Below are positions 25,866 through 33,893 of a stretch of 64,000 nt of DNA, piece by piece. The stretch is taken from NCBI GenBank assembly GCA_900473205.1, contig UCLB01000001.1, forward strand, positions 1 to 64,000. Reading direction: 5' to 3'. Made by a program: the position numbers and the translations under genes. The notes beneath the pieces are model-generated. The model did no database searches. It was not told where the DNA came from and saw nothing but the letters and a program-made list of their open reading frames with translations. Within the stretch, counting starts at the first letter, position 1. Every line of letters begins with the position of its first letter. The stretch is from Hyphomicrobiales bacterium (GTDB taxonomy: Bacteria; Pseudomonadota; Alphaproteobacteria; Rhizobiales; Rhizobiaceae).

Positions 25866-26912
25866 ATGCGTCTTGCATTTTTCGTCAATTCAATCGAGGG
25901 CGAACAACCGACCTTTGCCACGGGGCTGCTGGCAATGGCCGCACTCAACCGCGGTCACGAGGTCGTTTATCTCACACCGGGTGATTTTACGCTGAGGCCG
26001 GATGACTCGCTTGTGGTCCACGGCCTCGTACTGCCGCGGCAGAAATACAAAAAGGTCGAAAATTTCCATGCGGTCTTGCAGGAAAAGAAGCTGGAGCGGG
26101 AAACGATCAATATTGAGGATATCGATGCGTTGATGTTGCGCAACGACCCGTCGCTGGATCAGACCGCCCGGCCATGGGCGGTACATTCCGGCATTCTGTT
26201 TGGTCGCCTGGCGGAACAGCGCGGCGTGGTGGTGCTGAACGACCCGGAAGGCCTGGCACTGGCGCAAAACAAGCTTTATTTCCAGAGCTTCCCTGAAATC
26301 GTACGGCCAACGACGCTGATTTCCCGCAATGTTGAGGAAATCCGGGCTTTTGCGGATTCGCACCCGAAGGGCGTAATCGTCAAGCCTTTGCAGGGATCAG
26401 GCGGCAAGAATGTCTTCAAGATCGGCTCCAGCAAGGAAACCAATCTTAATCAGATTTTCGAGGCGGTCAGCATCGAGGGTTACCTCATTGCGCAGGCTTA
26501 TCTGCCCGCTGCGAAAGATGGAGATATCCGCTTTTTCATGATGAATGGCGAGCCGTTGATGCGCGATGGCCAATATGCGGCGCTACGCCGGGTGCCGGCC
26601 AAGGGTGATCTACGCTCCAACATTCACGCTAGCGGCACGGCAGAAGCGGTGGAGGTGACCGATGAGGTGATCGCCCTCGCCGAAATGATGCGCCCGAAAC
26701 TGGTGGAAGACGGCATGTTCCTCGTGGGACTGGACATCGTTGGAGACAAGATTTTGGAGGTCAACGTGTTTTCGCCGGGCGGGCTCGCGCATATTCGCGA
26801 TCTGACCAAAGTTGACTTTACCGACACTGTTATCGAAGCCATTGAAAAGAAAGTGAACATGCAGGCGGCATCGGCTGGCATGTTGAACAACCGGTTGCTG
26901 GCGACCCTGTAA
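25866..26912 (+). CDS. Glutathione-synthetase-like ATP-grasp ligase
   Basis: A 348-residue ATP-grasp enzyme resembling GshB. The N-terminal pre-ATP-grasp domain includes NDPSLDQTARPWAVHSG and LNDPEGLALAQNKLYF, and the ATP-grasp core shows VIVKPLQGSGGKNVFKI (nucleotide Lys and glycine loop), DIRFFMMNGEPL and VGLDIVGDKILEVNVFSPGG with the metal-binding Asp, Glu and Asn. Such enzymes join a carboxylate to an amine through an acyl phosphate. GGGAGGG precedes the ATG. Its partners, an N-acyl amino acid hydrolase and a carboxypeptidase-like protein, suggest synthesis and trimming of a small peptide or peptide tag rather than ordinary glutathione synthesis. Confidence 0.88.
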   Translation: MRLAFFVNSIEGEQPTFATGLLAMAALNRGHEVVYLTPGDFTLRPDDSLVVHGLVLPRQKYKKVENFHAVLQEKKLERETINIEDIDALMLRNDPSLDQTARPWAVHSGILFGRLAEQRGVVVLNDPEGLALAQNKLYFQSFPEIVRPTTLISRNVEEIRAFADSHPKGVIVKPLQGSGGKNVFKIGSSKETNLNQIFEAVSIEGYLIAQAYLPAAKDGDIRFFMMNGEPLMRDGQYAALRRVPAKGDLRSNIHASGTAEAVEVTDEVIALAEMMRPKLVEDGMFLVGLDIVGDKILEVNVFSPGGLAHIRDLTKVDFTDTVIEAIEKKVNMQAASAGMLNNRLLATL

Positions 26913-26933
26913 AGGGCCGCCAGTTTTACGAGA

Positions 26934-29075
26934 TCAAGCGTTTCGAAGCCGCCCCTGCATCAAGTCTATGACTGCGCGGGCGGCTTCCAGCACATTGGTG
27001 CCGGGTCCAAAGACGGCGGCGACGCCGTTGTCCAGCAGGAATTGATAGTCCTGACGCGGCACGACGCCTCCGACGATGACGATAATATTCTCCGCGCCCT
27101 TCGCCTTCAGCGCCTGCACGAGCTGCGGTGCTAGCGTCTTGTGGCCAGCAGCCAGTGAAGACATGCCAACGACATGGACCTTGTTTTCGATGGCCAGTTC
27201 CGCCGCTTCCTCAGGTGTCTGGAATAGTGGGCCTGCCACCACATCGAAGCCAATGTCGCCAAAGGCGGAAGCGATAATCTTTGCGCCGCGGTCGTGTCCA
27301 TCTTGACCCAGCTTGGCCACCAGCATTTTCGGCTTGGTTCCCACCACGGAGGACAGTTCGCCAAGGCGCGTGCAGAGCGTTGCATATTCGGGATCGTCTT
27401 CATAGGCAGCGCCATAGACATCATGCACCACCTCCGGCACGGCGGCATGGTCGCCGAAGATTGTGCGCATGGCATCTGATATTTCGCCGACCGTGGCACG
27501 GGCGCGGGCTGCTTCCACTGCCATTTCCAGCAGATTGCCCTCGCGGGATTTCGCGACATCAGTCAAGGCTGCAAGCGCTGCTTCCACCCGTTTCGGGTCA
27601 CGCTGACGGCGTACCTGTTCCAGCCGCTTGATCTGCCCGGCCCGCACGGCACTGTTGTCGATATCGAGAATGTCGATCGGGTCTTCATTCTCCAGACGGA
27701 ATTTGTTGACGCCGACGATAACCTCTTCGCCGCGGTCCACCGCAGCCTGACGCCGTGTGGCGGCTTCCTCGATCAGCCGTTTTGGCAGGCCATCATCCAC
27801 GGCCTTGGTCATGCCGCCCAGCGCCTCGACCTCTTCGATCAAAGCCCAGGCTTTTTCGGCAAGCTCATTTGTCAGGCTTTCCACATAGTAGGAGCCTGCC
27901 AGCGGATCGACCACTTTTGTCACGCCGGTTTCGTGCTGAAGAATAAGCTGGGTGTTGCGGGCGATGCGGGCGGAGAAGTCGGTTGGCAGAGCCATGGCCT
28001 CGTCCAGCGCATTGGTGTGCAGAGACTGCGTGCCGCCAAGAGCAGCGGACAGGGCTTCATAGGCCGTGCGGATGACGTTGTTATACGGGTCCTGTTCCTG
28101 CAACGAAACGCCGGAGGTCTGGCAATGGGTGCGCAGCATCAGCGAGGATGCTTTTTGCGGCTCAAATTCTTCCATGATCTTGGACCACAGCAGGCGTGCC
28201 GCGCGCAGCTTTGCAGCCTCCATAAAGAAATTCATGCCAATGGCAAAGAAGAAGGAGAGGCGGCCTGCGAAATCATCGACATTGAGCCCCTTCTTGATGG
28301 CGGCCCGCACATATTCGCGGCCATCTGCAAGGGTGAACGCCAGTTCCTGCACCAGCGTCGCACCCGCTTCCTGCATGTGATAGCCGGAAATGGAAATCGA
28401 GTTGAAGCGCGGCATTTCCCTGGCGGTATATTCGATGATGTCAGCGATGATCCGCATGGAGGGTTCGGGCGGGTAGATATAGGTGTTGCGCACCATGAAT
28501 TCTTTGAGGATATCATTCTGAATGGTGCCGGAAAGCTCGTCCTTAGAGCAACCCTGTTCCTCACCCGCAACGATAAAGCTGGCAAGAATGGGAATAACCG
28601 CCCCGTTCATGGTCATGGAAACGGACATGTCTTTAAGCGGAATGCCGTCGAAGAGAACCTTCATGTCCTCGACACTGTCGATGGCAACGCCCGCCTTGCC
28701 AACATCACCGACGACCCGCTCGTGGTCACTGTCGTAACCGCGATGGGTAGCTAGGTCGAAGGCGACGGACAGGCCTTTCTGTCCGGCAGCAAGATTACGT
28801 TTGTAAAAGGCGTTGGATTCTTCTGCCGTGGAAAACCCGGCATATTGGCGGATTGTCCAGGGGCGGCCAGCATACATGGTGGCACGCGGACCGCGCACGA
28901 AAGGTGCAAAGCCCGGTAGGCTATCGAGATGCTTGATGTCCTTCGTGTCCTCGGCGGTATAGAGCGGCTTGATGTCGATGCCTTCAGGCGTATGCCAGAC
29001 AAGGCTTTCCGGTGATCGTTTGAGTTCCTTTTCGGCAAGCCCCTGCCAGTCTTTCACCGTCTTTTCATCCGACAT
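26934..29075 (-). CDS. Methylmalonyl-CoA mutase, single-chain
   Basis: A 713-residue adenosylcobalamin enzyme that interconverts methylmalonyl-CoA and succinyl-CoA in propionyl-CoA use. The N-terminal TIM barrel has the substrate segments [20 protein letters not shown] and [17 protein letters not shown]; the C-terminal B12 domain has the DGHDRGAK motif with the cobalt-ligand His, then [13 protein letters not shown] and [13 protein letters not shown] at 29075 follows AGGAG; an in-frame start at 29102 would add nine residues. It is monocistronic here and converges on the ATP-grasp gene with a 21-base gap. The genes for its epimerase and propionyl-CoA carboxylase are not in the window. Confidence 0.96.
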   Translation of the reverse strand: MSDEKTVKDWQGLAEKELKRSPESLVWHTPEGIDIKPLYTAEDTKDIKHLDSLPGFAPFVRGPRATMYAGRPWTIRQYAGFSTAEESNAFYKRNLAAGQKGLSVAFDLATHRGYDSDHERVVGDVGKAGVAIDSVEDMKVLFDGIPLKDMSVSMTMNGAVIPILASFIVAGEEQGCSKDELSGTIQNDILKEFMVRNTYIYPPEPSMRIIADIIEYTAREMPRFNSISISGYHMQEAGATLVQELAFTLADGREYVRAAIKKGLNVDDFAGRLSFFFAIGMNFFMEAAKLRAARLLWSKIMEEFEPQKASSLMLRTHCQTSGVSLQEQDPYNNVIRTAYEALSAALGGTQSLHTNALDEAMALPTDFSARIARNTQLILQHETGVTKVVDPLAGSYYVESLTNELAEKAWALIEEVEALGGMTKAVDDGLPKRLIEEAATRRQAAVDRGEEVIVGVNKFRLENEDPIDILDIDNSAVRAGQIKRLEQVRRQRDPKRVEAALAALTDVAKSREGNLLEMAVEAARARATVGEISDAMRTIFGDHAAVPEVVHDVYGAAYEDDPEYATLCTRLGELSSVVGTKPKMLVAKLGQDGHDRGAKIIASAFGDIGFDVVAGPLFQTPEEAAELAIENKVHVVGMSSLAAGHKTLAPQLVQALKAKGAENIIVIVGGVVPRQDYQFLLDNGVAAVFGPGTNVLEAARAVIDLMQGRLRNA

Positions 29076-29275
29076 CCACATCTCCTTTTCACAAGCGCTC
29101 ACAGTCTTTGCAGACGGTAACGGTTTACCTCCCGATTTGGACGCATGTTTTTTGCGACCTCAGCAGAAAGATATGAAGCCCATGCCTGTTACACAACTAT
29201 GACCGCCCCAACTTTCCAAATTGAGGGTGGCGGAAATCGGAAGAGCTAGCATCATCCGCGCAGTTTATTTTCTGT

Positions 29276-29296
29276 GCATGTGGCGTTCCATCATGC
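29276..29296. promoter_or_regulatory. Dyad upstream of the sigma-54 promoter, possible activator site
   Basis: GCATGTGG (29276-29283) and CCATCATGC (29288-29296) form an inverted repeat with one bulged base around a four-base centre, roughly 110-120 bases upstream of the sigma-54 promoter. That is where enhancer-binding activators such as NtrC sit, but the sequence does not clearly match the NtrC consensus. The rest of 29076-29400 shows no gene. Confidence 0.3.
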
Positions 29297-29404
29297 CGTT
29301 AATTGCGGCAAGGCGGAGTTTGAGAAGGCGCTCTGCCAAGTGCGATCATTTTCGAGAGCCCCAGACACGCTGGAAATCGGAGAATCTTAGAGGGCAATTC
29401 AACT

Positions 29405-29419
29405 TGGCACGCCCTTTGC
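29405..29419 (+). promoter_or_regulatory. Sigma-54 (RpoN) promoter of the guanidine operon
   Basis: TGGCACGCCCTTTGC at 29405-29419 matches the -24/-12 consensus TGGCAC-N5-TTGC with the GG and GC dinucleotides exactly 12 bases apart. Transcription would begin near 29431, eight bases before the first pairing element of the riboswitch. RpoN promoters need an ATP-dependent activator and in this context usually signal nitrogen limitation, which fits an operon that releases ammonia from guanidine. Confidence 0.8.
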
Positions 29420-29438
29420 TTCGATAGAAATATCAGAG

Positions 29439-29556
29439 TTGGCCGCTAGGGTTCCGGCGCTTCATTGCGTGACTGGTCCGAGAGCAGCCACTGGGCAGGG
29501 AGAAATCCTGCCCGGATGCACGGCGGGACAAAAGCCCGGGAGACCTCGTTAGCCAA
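29439..29556 (+). promoter_or_regulatory. Guanidine-I riboswitch (ykkC class, subtype 1)
   Basis: The conserved blocks of the ykkC aptamer occur in order: CTAGGGTTCCG (from 29446), CTGGTCCGAGAG (from 29472), ACGGCGGGAC and AAAAGCCCGGGAGA (ending near 29543). The closing helix P1 can form between TTGGC (29439-29443) and GCCAA (29552-29556). The last bases of P1 overlap the left arm of the downstream terminator, so guanidine-stabilised P1 would prevent termination. The genes downstream are a full guanidine degradation set, which argues for guanidine rather than the ppGpp or PRPP variants of this RNA fold. Confidence 0.93.
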
Positions 29557-29592
29557 GGGATTGGCGGCGTTGGTTCGTGCCGATCCCTTTTT
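29555..29592 (+). terminator. Riboswitch expression-platform terminator
   Basis: AAGGGATTGGC (29555-29565) pairs with GCCGATCCCTT (29579-29589) through 11 base pairs with one G-U, followed by five T (29588-29592). Its first bases are shared with the 3' strand of riboswitch helix P1, giving mutually exclusive structures: terminator without ligand, read-through with guanidine. The binding-protein ATG is 25 bases downstream. Confidence 0.85.
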
Positions 29593-29616
29593 GAAAAAAG
29601 CAAAAGGGGAATACCA

Positions 29617-30690
29617 ATGACGATACTCAAAAAGATCATCTCCATCACCGCACTCACAGCCTCACTCGCGTTTTCCGGTGCCATGACCGCACAGGCCGCG
29701 CCGAAGAAAGATTTCAAAGTCGCCTGGTCTATCTATGTTGGCTGGATGCCTTGGGGTTACGCAAACGACCATGGCATCGTGAAGAAGTGGGCTGATAAAT
29801 ACGGTATCAGCATCGAGGTGACCCAGTTCAATGACTATGTGGAGTCGATGAACCAATATACGGCGGGCGCTTACGATGCCGTCACGCTGACCAATATGGA
29901 TGGTCTGTCCATTCCCGCCGCTGGCGGTGTCGATACCACAGCGGTCATTGTCGGTGACTTTTCCAATGGCAATGACGCCGTGATCCTGAAAGACAAGACG
30001 AACCTTGCAGATATCAAAAGCCAGAACGTCAATCTGGTCGAGTTCTCCGTCTCGCATTACCTCCTTGCCCGTGCTTTGGAAAGCATTGGCTCCACCGAGC
30101 GTGATGTGAAGGTCGTCAACACATCCGATGCCGATATGGTGGCGGCCTACCAGACGCCTGACGTGACTGCTGTCGTTACCTGGAACCCTCTGGTTTCCAC
30201 CATCCTTGAAACGCCATCTGCCAAAAAGGTCTTCGACAGCGCGAAAATCCCCGGCGAAATTATTGATCTCATGGTCGCCAACACGGATGTCCTGAAAGAC
30301 AATCCGGATTTCGGCAAAGCGCTTGCCGGCATCTGGTATGACACGATGAAGGTCATGACCGCCGATAGCGCCGAAGGCAAAGCTGCACGCGAAACGATGG
30401 GCAAGGCTTCCGGCACCGATCTCGCCGGTTTCGAAGCGCAAATGGCGGCAACCAAGCTTTTCGATAAGCCTGCGGATGCGCTCGCTTTTGCTAAGTCTCC
30501 AAACCTTCCGAAAACCATGGACCTTGTTCGCAACTTCCTGTTTGAAAAAGGCCTTCTGGGCAACGGAGCGCCTTCCGCCGATGTCATCGGCATAGCCTTC
30601 CCGGATGGTGCTGTTCATGGCGACAAGGCCAACATCAAGTTCCGCTTCACGACGGAATACATGGACGCTGCGGCCAAGGGTGCTTTGTAA
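29617..30690 (+). CDS. Guanidine/urea-carboxylase-region ABC binding protein
   Basis: A 357-residue periplasmic binding protein of the SsuA/TauA/nitrate-type fold, of the kind found beside urea/guanidine carboxylase operons. Residues 1-28 form a signal peptide ending A-Q-A-A. Segments such as VGWMPWGYANDHGIVKKWADKYG and YDAVTLTNMDGLSIPAAGG are typical of this branch. AAAGGGG precedes the ATG. Because it is the first gene after a guanidine riboswitch and is followed by carboxylase and hydrolase genes, guanidine or a guanidino compound is the likely ligand. Confidence 0.9.
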   Translation: MTILKKIISITALTASLAFSGAMTAQAAPKKDFKVAWSIYVGWMPWGYANDHGIVKKWADKYGISIEVTQFNDYVESMNQYTAGAYDAVTLTNMDGLSIPAAGGVDTTAVIVGDFSNGNDAVILKDKTNLADIKSQNVNLVEFSVSHYLLARALESIGSTERDVKVVNTSDADMVAAYQTPDVTAVVTWNPLVSTILETPSAKKVFDSAKIPGEIIDLMVANTDVLKDNPDFGKALAGIWYDTMKVMTADSAEGKAARETMGKASGTDLAGFEAQMAATKLFDKPADALAFAKSPNLPKTMDLVRNFLFEKGLLGNGAPSADVIGIAFPDGAVHGDKANIKFRFTTEYMDAAAKGAL

Positions 30691-30712
30691 CACACCGCTT
30701 AACGCCATTGCC

Positions 30713-30733
30713 GCCGGGCGCTTTGTGCCCGGC
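30713..30733 (+). repeat. Hairpin between binding-protein and permease genes
   Basis: GCCGGGC (30713-30719) and GCCCGGC (30727-30733) form a perfect 7-bp stem with loop GCTTTGT, 22 bases after the binding-protein stop. No T tract follows. It resembles the stems at 6593-6616 and 55164-55195 in the same gene-order position, suggesting 3'-end protection of binding-protein mRNA. Confidence 0.7.
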
Positions 30734-30764
30734 CTCCAGATGAAGCGTCAATCGGGAGCTTTTC

Positions 30765-31583
30765 ATGCGCTGGATCAACACGCGACCCTCGGGTGGCGCA
30801 CGCCTTGCCCTTGCGGCCTTGCCATTCGCTGCGGTTTTGGTCGCCTATACCATCGGCTCGGCGGCACGGCTTTCTGCCAATGCCAATGACAAGCTTTTGC
30901 CGGGGCTGACCGGATTTGCCGATGCGATCAACCGCATGGCATTCATACCGGACCCCCGTACGGGTGATATCGTGTTGTGGACCGACACGATTGCCAGTCT
31001 CATCCGCCTGTTTTCAGGGCTCGGCATTGCGACAGCGCTTGCGCTCACCATCGGCATGCTGATCGGCATGCTGCCCTATGCGCGGTCTCTGCTCGCGCCG
31101 TTCGTGGGCGCCATCTCCATGGTGCCGCCTCTGGCGCTGTTGCCCATTCTGTTCATCGCGCTGGGGCTGGGCGAAGTGTCGAAAATCGCACTCATCGTCA
31201 TCGGCGTCATGCCGGTCATGATCCGCGATCTGGCGCTCAAGGCCATCGAACTGCCGCGCGAACAGATCATCAAAGCGGAGACGCTCGGCGGAAATTCCTG
31301 GCAGATCGCGCTTCGTGTGGTATTGCCACAGATATTGCCCCGCCTCATCACCTGTCTGCGTTTGCAGATTGGCCCGGCATGGCTGTTTCTAATCGCCGCC
31401 GAGGCGATCTCTGCGGATGCCGGTCTTGGCTACCGCATCTTCCTCGTTCGCCGCTATCTGGCTATGGACGTGATCTTTCCCTACGTCGTCTGGATCACTC
31501 TCATCGCCGTCCTAACCGACTGGTTGCTGGAGCGCCTGCGGCTTGCTGTCTTTCCCTGGTCAGCCGTGGAGATGAAGGCATGA
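30765..31583 (+). CDS. Guanidine-region ABC permease
   Basis: A 272-residue inner-membrane permease of the SsuC/TauC/NrtB family with an N-terminal span (LALAALPFAAVLVAYTIGSA), a large extracytoplasmic loop and about five further spans. The EAA-type loop IKAETLGGNSWQIALRVVLPQ near residue 170 is the ATPase contact. Its stop overlaps the ATPase start (ATGA). Confidence 0.92.
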   Translation: MRWINTRPSGGARLALAALPFAAVLVAYTIGSAARLSANANDKLLPGLTGFADAINRMAFIPDPRTGDIVLWTDTIASLIRLFSGLGIATALALTIGMLIGMLPYARSLLAPFVGAISMVPPLALLPILFIALGLGEVSKIALIVIGVMPVMIRDLALKAIELPREQIIKAETLGGNSWQIALRVVLPQILPRLITCLRLQIGPAWLFLIAAEAISADAGLGYRIFLVRRYLAMDVIFPYVVWITLIAVLTDWLLERLRLAVFPWSAVEMKA

Positions 31584-32323
31584 GCGCGATCAAAATCGAC
31601 AATGTCTGGAAGGAATATGGCGACCAGATCGTTCTGGAAGATATTTCGCTGCATATTGAATCCCGTGCCTTCGTCGCGCTCGTCGGGCCGTCCGGTTGCG
31701 GCAAGACCACGTTTCTGCGGATGCTTCTTGGGCAGGAAAGCCCAACGCGAGGATCGATCCTCCTGGACGGTCAGCCGCTCTCGCCTGAGCCGGGGGCGGA
31801 TAGAGGTGTGGTGTTCCAGCGATATTCGGTCTTTCCGCATCTGACGGTGCTTGGCAATGTGCTGATCGGCAAGGAACTGGCCGCATCGCCATTGACCGGC
31901 AAGTTGTTTGGCAAGGCGCGCAGCACCGCCATCGACGAGGCCCGCGCCATGATTGCCGATGTCGGGCTTGCGGGAACGGAAGGGAAATATCCAGCACAGC
32001 TTTCGGGTGGAATGCAACAGCGTCTGGCTTTGGCGCAGGCGCTGCTGATGCGGCCGAAAGTTCTTTTGCTAGACGAGCCATTTGGCGCTCTCGACCCTGG
32101 CATCCGCGCGGAAATTCACCAGTTGATGAAGCGCCTTTGGAATGAAACGCCGATGACGGTGGTGATGGTGACGCATGACATGCGTGAAGCCTTCACGCTC
32201 GCCACCCGCGTCGTTGCCTTCGAGCGTCCGCGTGATCGACCCGAAGAGAAGATCCGCTACGGCGCAACCATTACCCGAGACCTTCCGATCTGGCCGCCGC
32301 GTCGCGCTGGCAACGTGGCCTGA
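31580..32323 (+). CDS. Guanidine-region ABC ATPase
   Basis: A 247-residue ATPase of the SsuB/TauB/NrtD family. Motifs: Walker A GPSGCGKTT near residue 38, Q-loop VFQRYSVFPHLTVLGN, signature LSGGMQQRLALAQAL, Walker B VLLLDEPFGALD and the switch His in MVTHDM. ATG at 31580 overlaps the permease stop; frame sequence upstream of it belongs to the permease region. It completes the importer of the guanidine operon. Confidence 0.93.
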   Translation: MSAIKIDNVWKEYGDQIVLEDISLHIESRAFVALVGPSGCGKTTFLRMLLGQESPTRGSILLDGQPLSPEPGADRGVVFQRYSVFPHLTVLGNVLIGKELAASPLTGKLFGKARSTAIDEARAMIADVGLAGTEGKYPAQLSGGMQQRLALAQALLMRPKVLLLDEPFGALDPGIRAEIHQLMKRLWNETPMTVVMVTHDMREAFTLATRVVAFERPRDRPEEKIRYGATITRDLPIWPPRRAGNVA

Positions 32324-32410
32324 AAGCTTTTGAACGCCCGCCGGGACGACCCGGCATAAAGGGCAGACACCACCGGGACGACCCGAACTCAACCACCATG
32401 GAGCAGACCA

Positions 32411-33226
32411 ATGCACCAAAGACGTTCGCCCGAAGAAATCGCTGCCAATCGCGCACGCTACGAGGAACACCAGAAAAAGGGGCTGAATTTCGCCCCGAAA
32501 TCCCTTCCAGGTTTCAGTGCTCTTCCAGAACCAGCCGTCGAGGACGCCCAAATCCTCCACCGCGAGGTCATTCCCGGTGGCTGGTACTGGTCAACGAAAA
32601 TACGCCGGGAGGAGACCGCTCGTATTAGTCTCAGCCACGGTTTCTCATCCTTGGCAATGATTGCCTGGGCCAGTGCCGACACGTCCGAGCGCATGAACTT
32701 GCCCGATACAGTGAAGATGCAATGGACGACGGGTCTTTCGAAAGGCCGGGTCATCTTTTCCGATATGGGTCGCGTTATGTTTTCGATAACGGAGGATTCG
32801 TCGGGTGCGCATGACTGCCTCGTCGGCGGCTCAAATGCTCAAACGAATTCCAAATATCAGGGCAACCTGCTGCGCGACACGCGGGATAACTTCGTCAAAC
32901 TCACCATGAAGATCGGCCTCGACCGACGCGATATTCCGGCGGCGCTGACACTCTTCGCCCCGGTGCGTGTCGATGCCGAAGGCCGGTTTTTCTGGAATCC
33001 GGCACTGCTCAACGGTGCTGATTATGTCGAATTGCGTGCCGAGATGGACATGATCATCGGCTTCTCCAATTGCCCGCATCCGCTGGACCCCAACCCTGTT
33101 TATGCGCCGAACCCTGTAACGATCACACGCATCGCTGCGCAAGCCGTGCCGCATGACGACCTGTGCCGCACCGCGACTGCTGAAGCCGTCCGTGGATTTG
33201 AAAACAACGTTGCAGCGGCACTTTGA
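32411..33226 (+). CDS. Carboxyguanidine deiminase subunit, DUF1989 (UAAP-type)
   Basis: A 271-residue DUF1989 protein of the urea-amidolyase-associated type. In the guanidine carboxylase pathway two such proteins form the carboxyguanidine deiminase that makes allophanate and ammonia. Seen here are HREVIPGGWYWSTKIRREE, the N-terminal barrel segment, and YVELRAEMDMIIGFSNCPHP at the C terminus, shared with the next gene. At the position where the partner has a cysteine cluster, this subunit reads TEDSSGAHDCLVGGSNAQTN, with one Cys. GGAG precedes the ATG. It is probably the larger of the pair (CgdA/CgdB assignment not made). Confidence 0.87.
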   Translation: MHQRRSPEEIAANRARYEEHQKKGLNFAPKSLPGFSALPEPAVEDAQILHREVIPGGWYWSTKIRREETARISLSHGFSSLAMIAWASADTSERMNLPDTVKMQWTTGLSKGRVIFSDMGRVMFSITEDSSGAHDCLVGGSNAQTNSKYQGNLLRDTRDNFVKLTMKIGLDRRDIPAALTLFAPVRVDAEGRFFWNPALLNGADYVELRAEMDMIIGFSNCPHPLDPNPVYAPNPVTITRIAAQAVPHDDLCRTATAEAVRGFENNVAAAL

Positions 33227-33242
33227 GCGAGGGAGAAAAATC

Positions 33243-33893
33243 ATGACGCATTTCATTCAGACCGCCCCCTCCCGCACGCTCGAAAACACCGTGCAGGACC
33301 ATTACATCGCGGCTGAAAAGCCGTTTTCCACCATCATCCGCAAAGGCCAGACGGTCCGCATCGAAGACAGCTATGGTCAGCAGGCCATCGATACGCTGTT
33401 CTATAATGCCGACGATTATTCGGAGCGGTACTCCAGTCAGGACACCGTGCGCGCCCAGAGCGCGGCCTATATCTCGACGGGCACCAAGGTCATGTCGAGC
33501 GAAGGGCGAACCATGTTGTGCGTGACTGCCGATAGTTGCGGGCGGCATGATACGTCTGCTGGTGCCTGCTCATGTGAAAGCAACACCGTGCGTTTCGGCC
33601 ACGGTACCCAATATCTCCATGCCTGCCGCGATAACTTCGTGGCGGAAGTCGCGAAATACGGCATGGGCAAGCGAGATGTCGTCCCCAACATCAACTTCTT
33701 CATGAATGTGCCAATCTCTCCCAATGGCGGCATGACAATCGTTGATGGCATTTCGGCACCGGGAGACTATGTCGAACTGAAGGCGGAGATGGATGTGCTG
33801 CTCGTCATCTCCAACTGCCCGCAGATCAACAATCCCTGCAACGGTTTCGATCCGACGCCTATCCGCGTGCTGGTGTGGAACGAGGAGGGCTGA
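33243..33893 (+). CDS. Carboxyguanidine deiminase subunit, Cys-rich DUF1989
   Basis: A 216-residue DUF1989 protein, partner of the preceding gene. It carries a cysteine-rich loop [20 protein letters not shown] (about residues 95-115) with His-Cys spacing suited to a metal site, and ends with the shared [20 protein letters not shown] segment. ATG at 33243 follows GAGGGAG and is preferred to an earlier in-frame start at 33153, which lies inside the upstream gene. Its stop shares one base with the carboxylase ATG (TGATG). Confidence 0.87.
   Translation: MTHFIQTAPSRTLENTVQDHYIAAEKPFSTIIRKGQTVRIEDSYGQQAIDTLFYNADDYSERYSSQDTVRAQSAAYISTGTKVMSSEGRTMLCVTADSCGRHDTSAGACSCESNTVRFGHGTQYLHACRDNFVAEVAKYGMGKRDVVPNINFFMNVPISPNGGMTIVDGISAPGDYVELKAEMDVLLVISNCPQINNPCNGFDPTPIRVLVWNEEG

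Noticed and set aside
29439-29556. ykkC RNA as a ppGpp- or PRPP-sensing variant
   Set aside because: Those variants usually precede amino-acid or purine genes. The downstream genes here are a complete guanidine carboxylase pathway, so the guanidine-I class is preferred.
29662-30708. A 348-codon minus-strand frame over the guanidine-region binding protein
   Set aside because: Shadow frame; the plus-strand gene has a signal peptide, ribosome site and riboswitch upstream.
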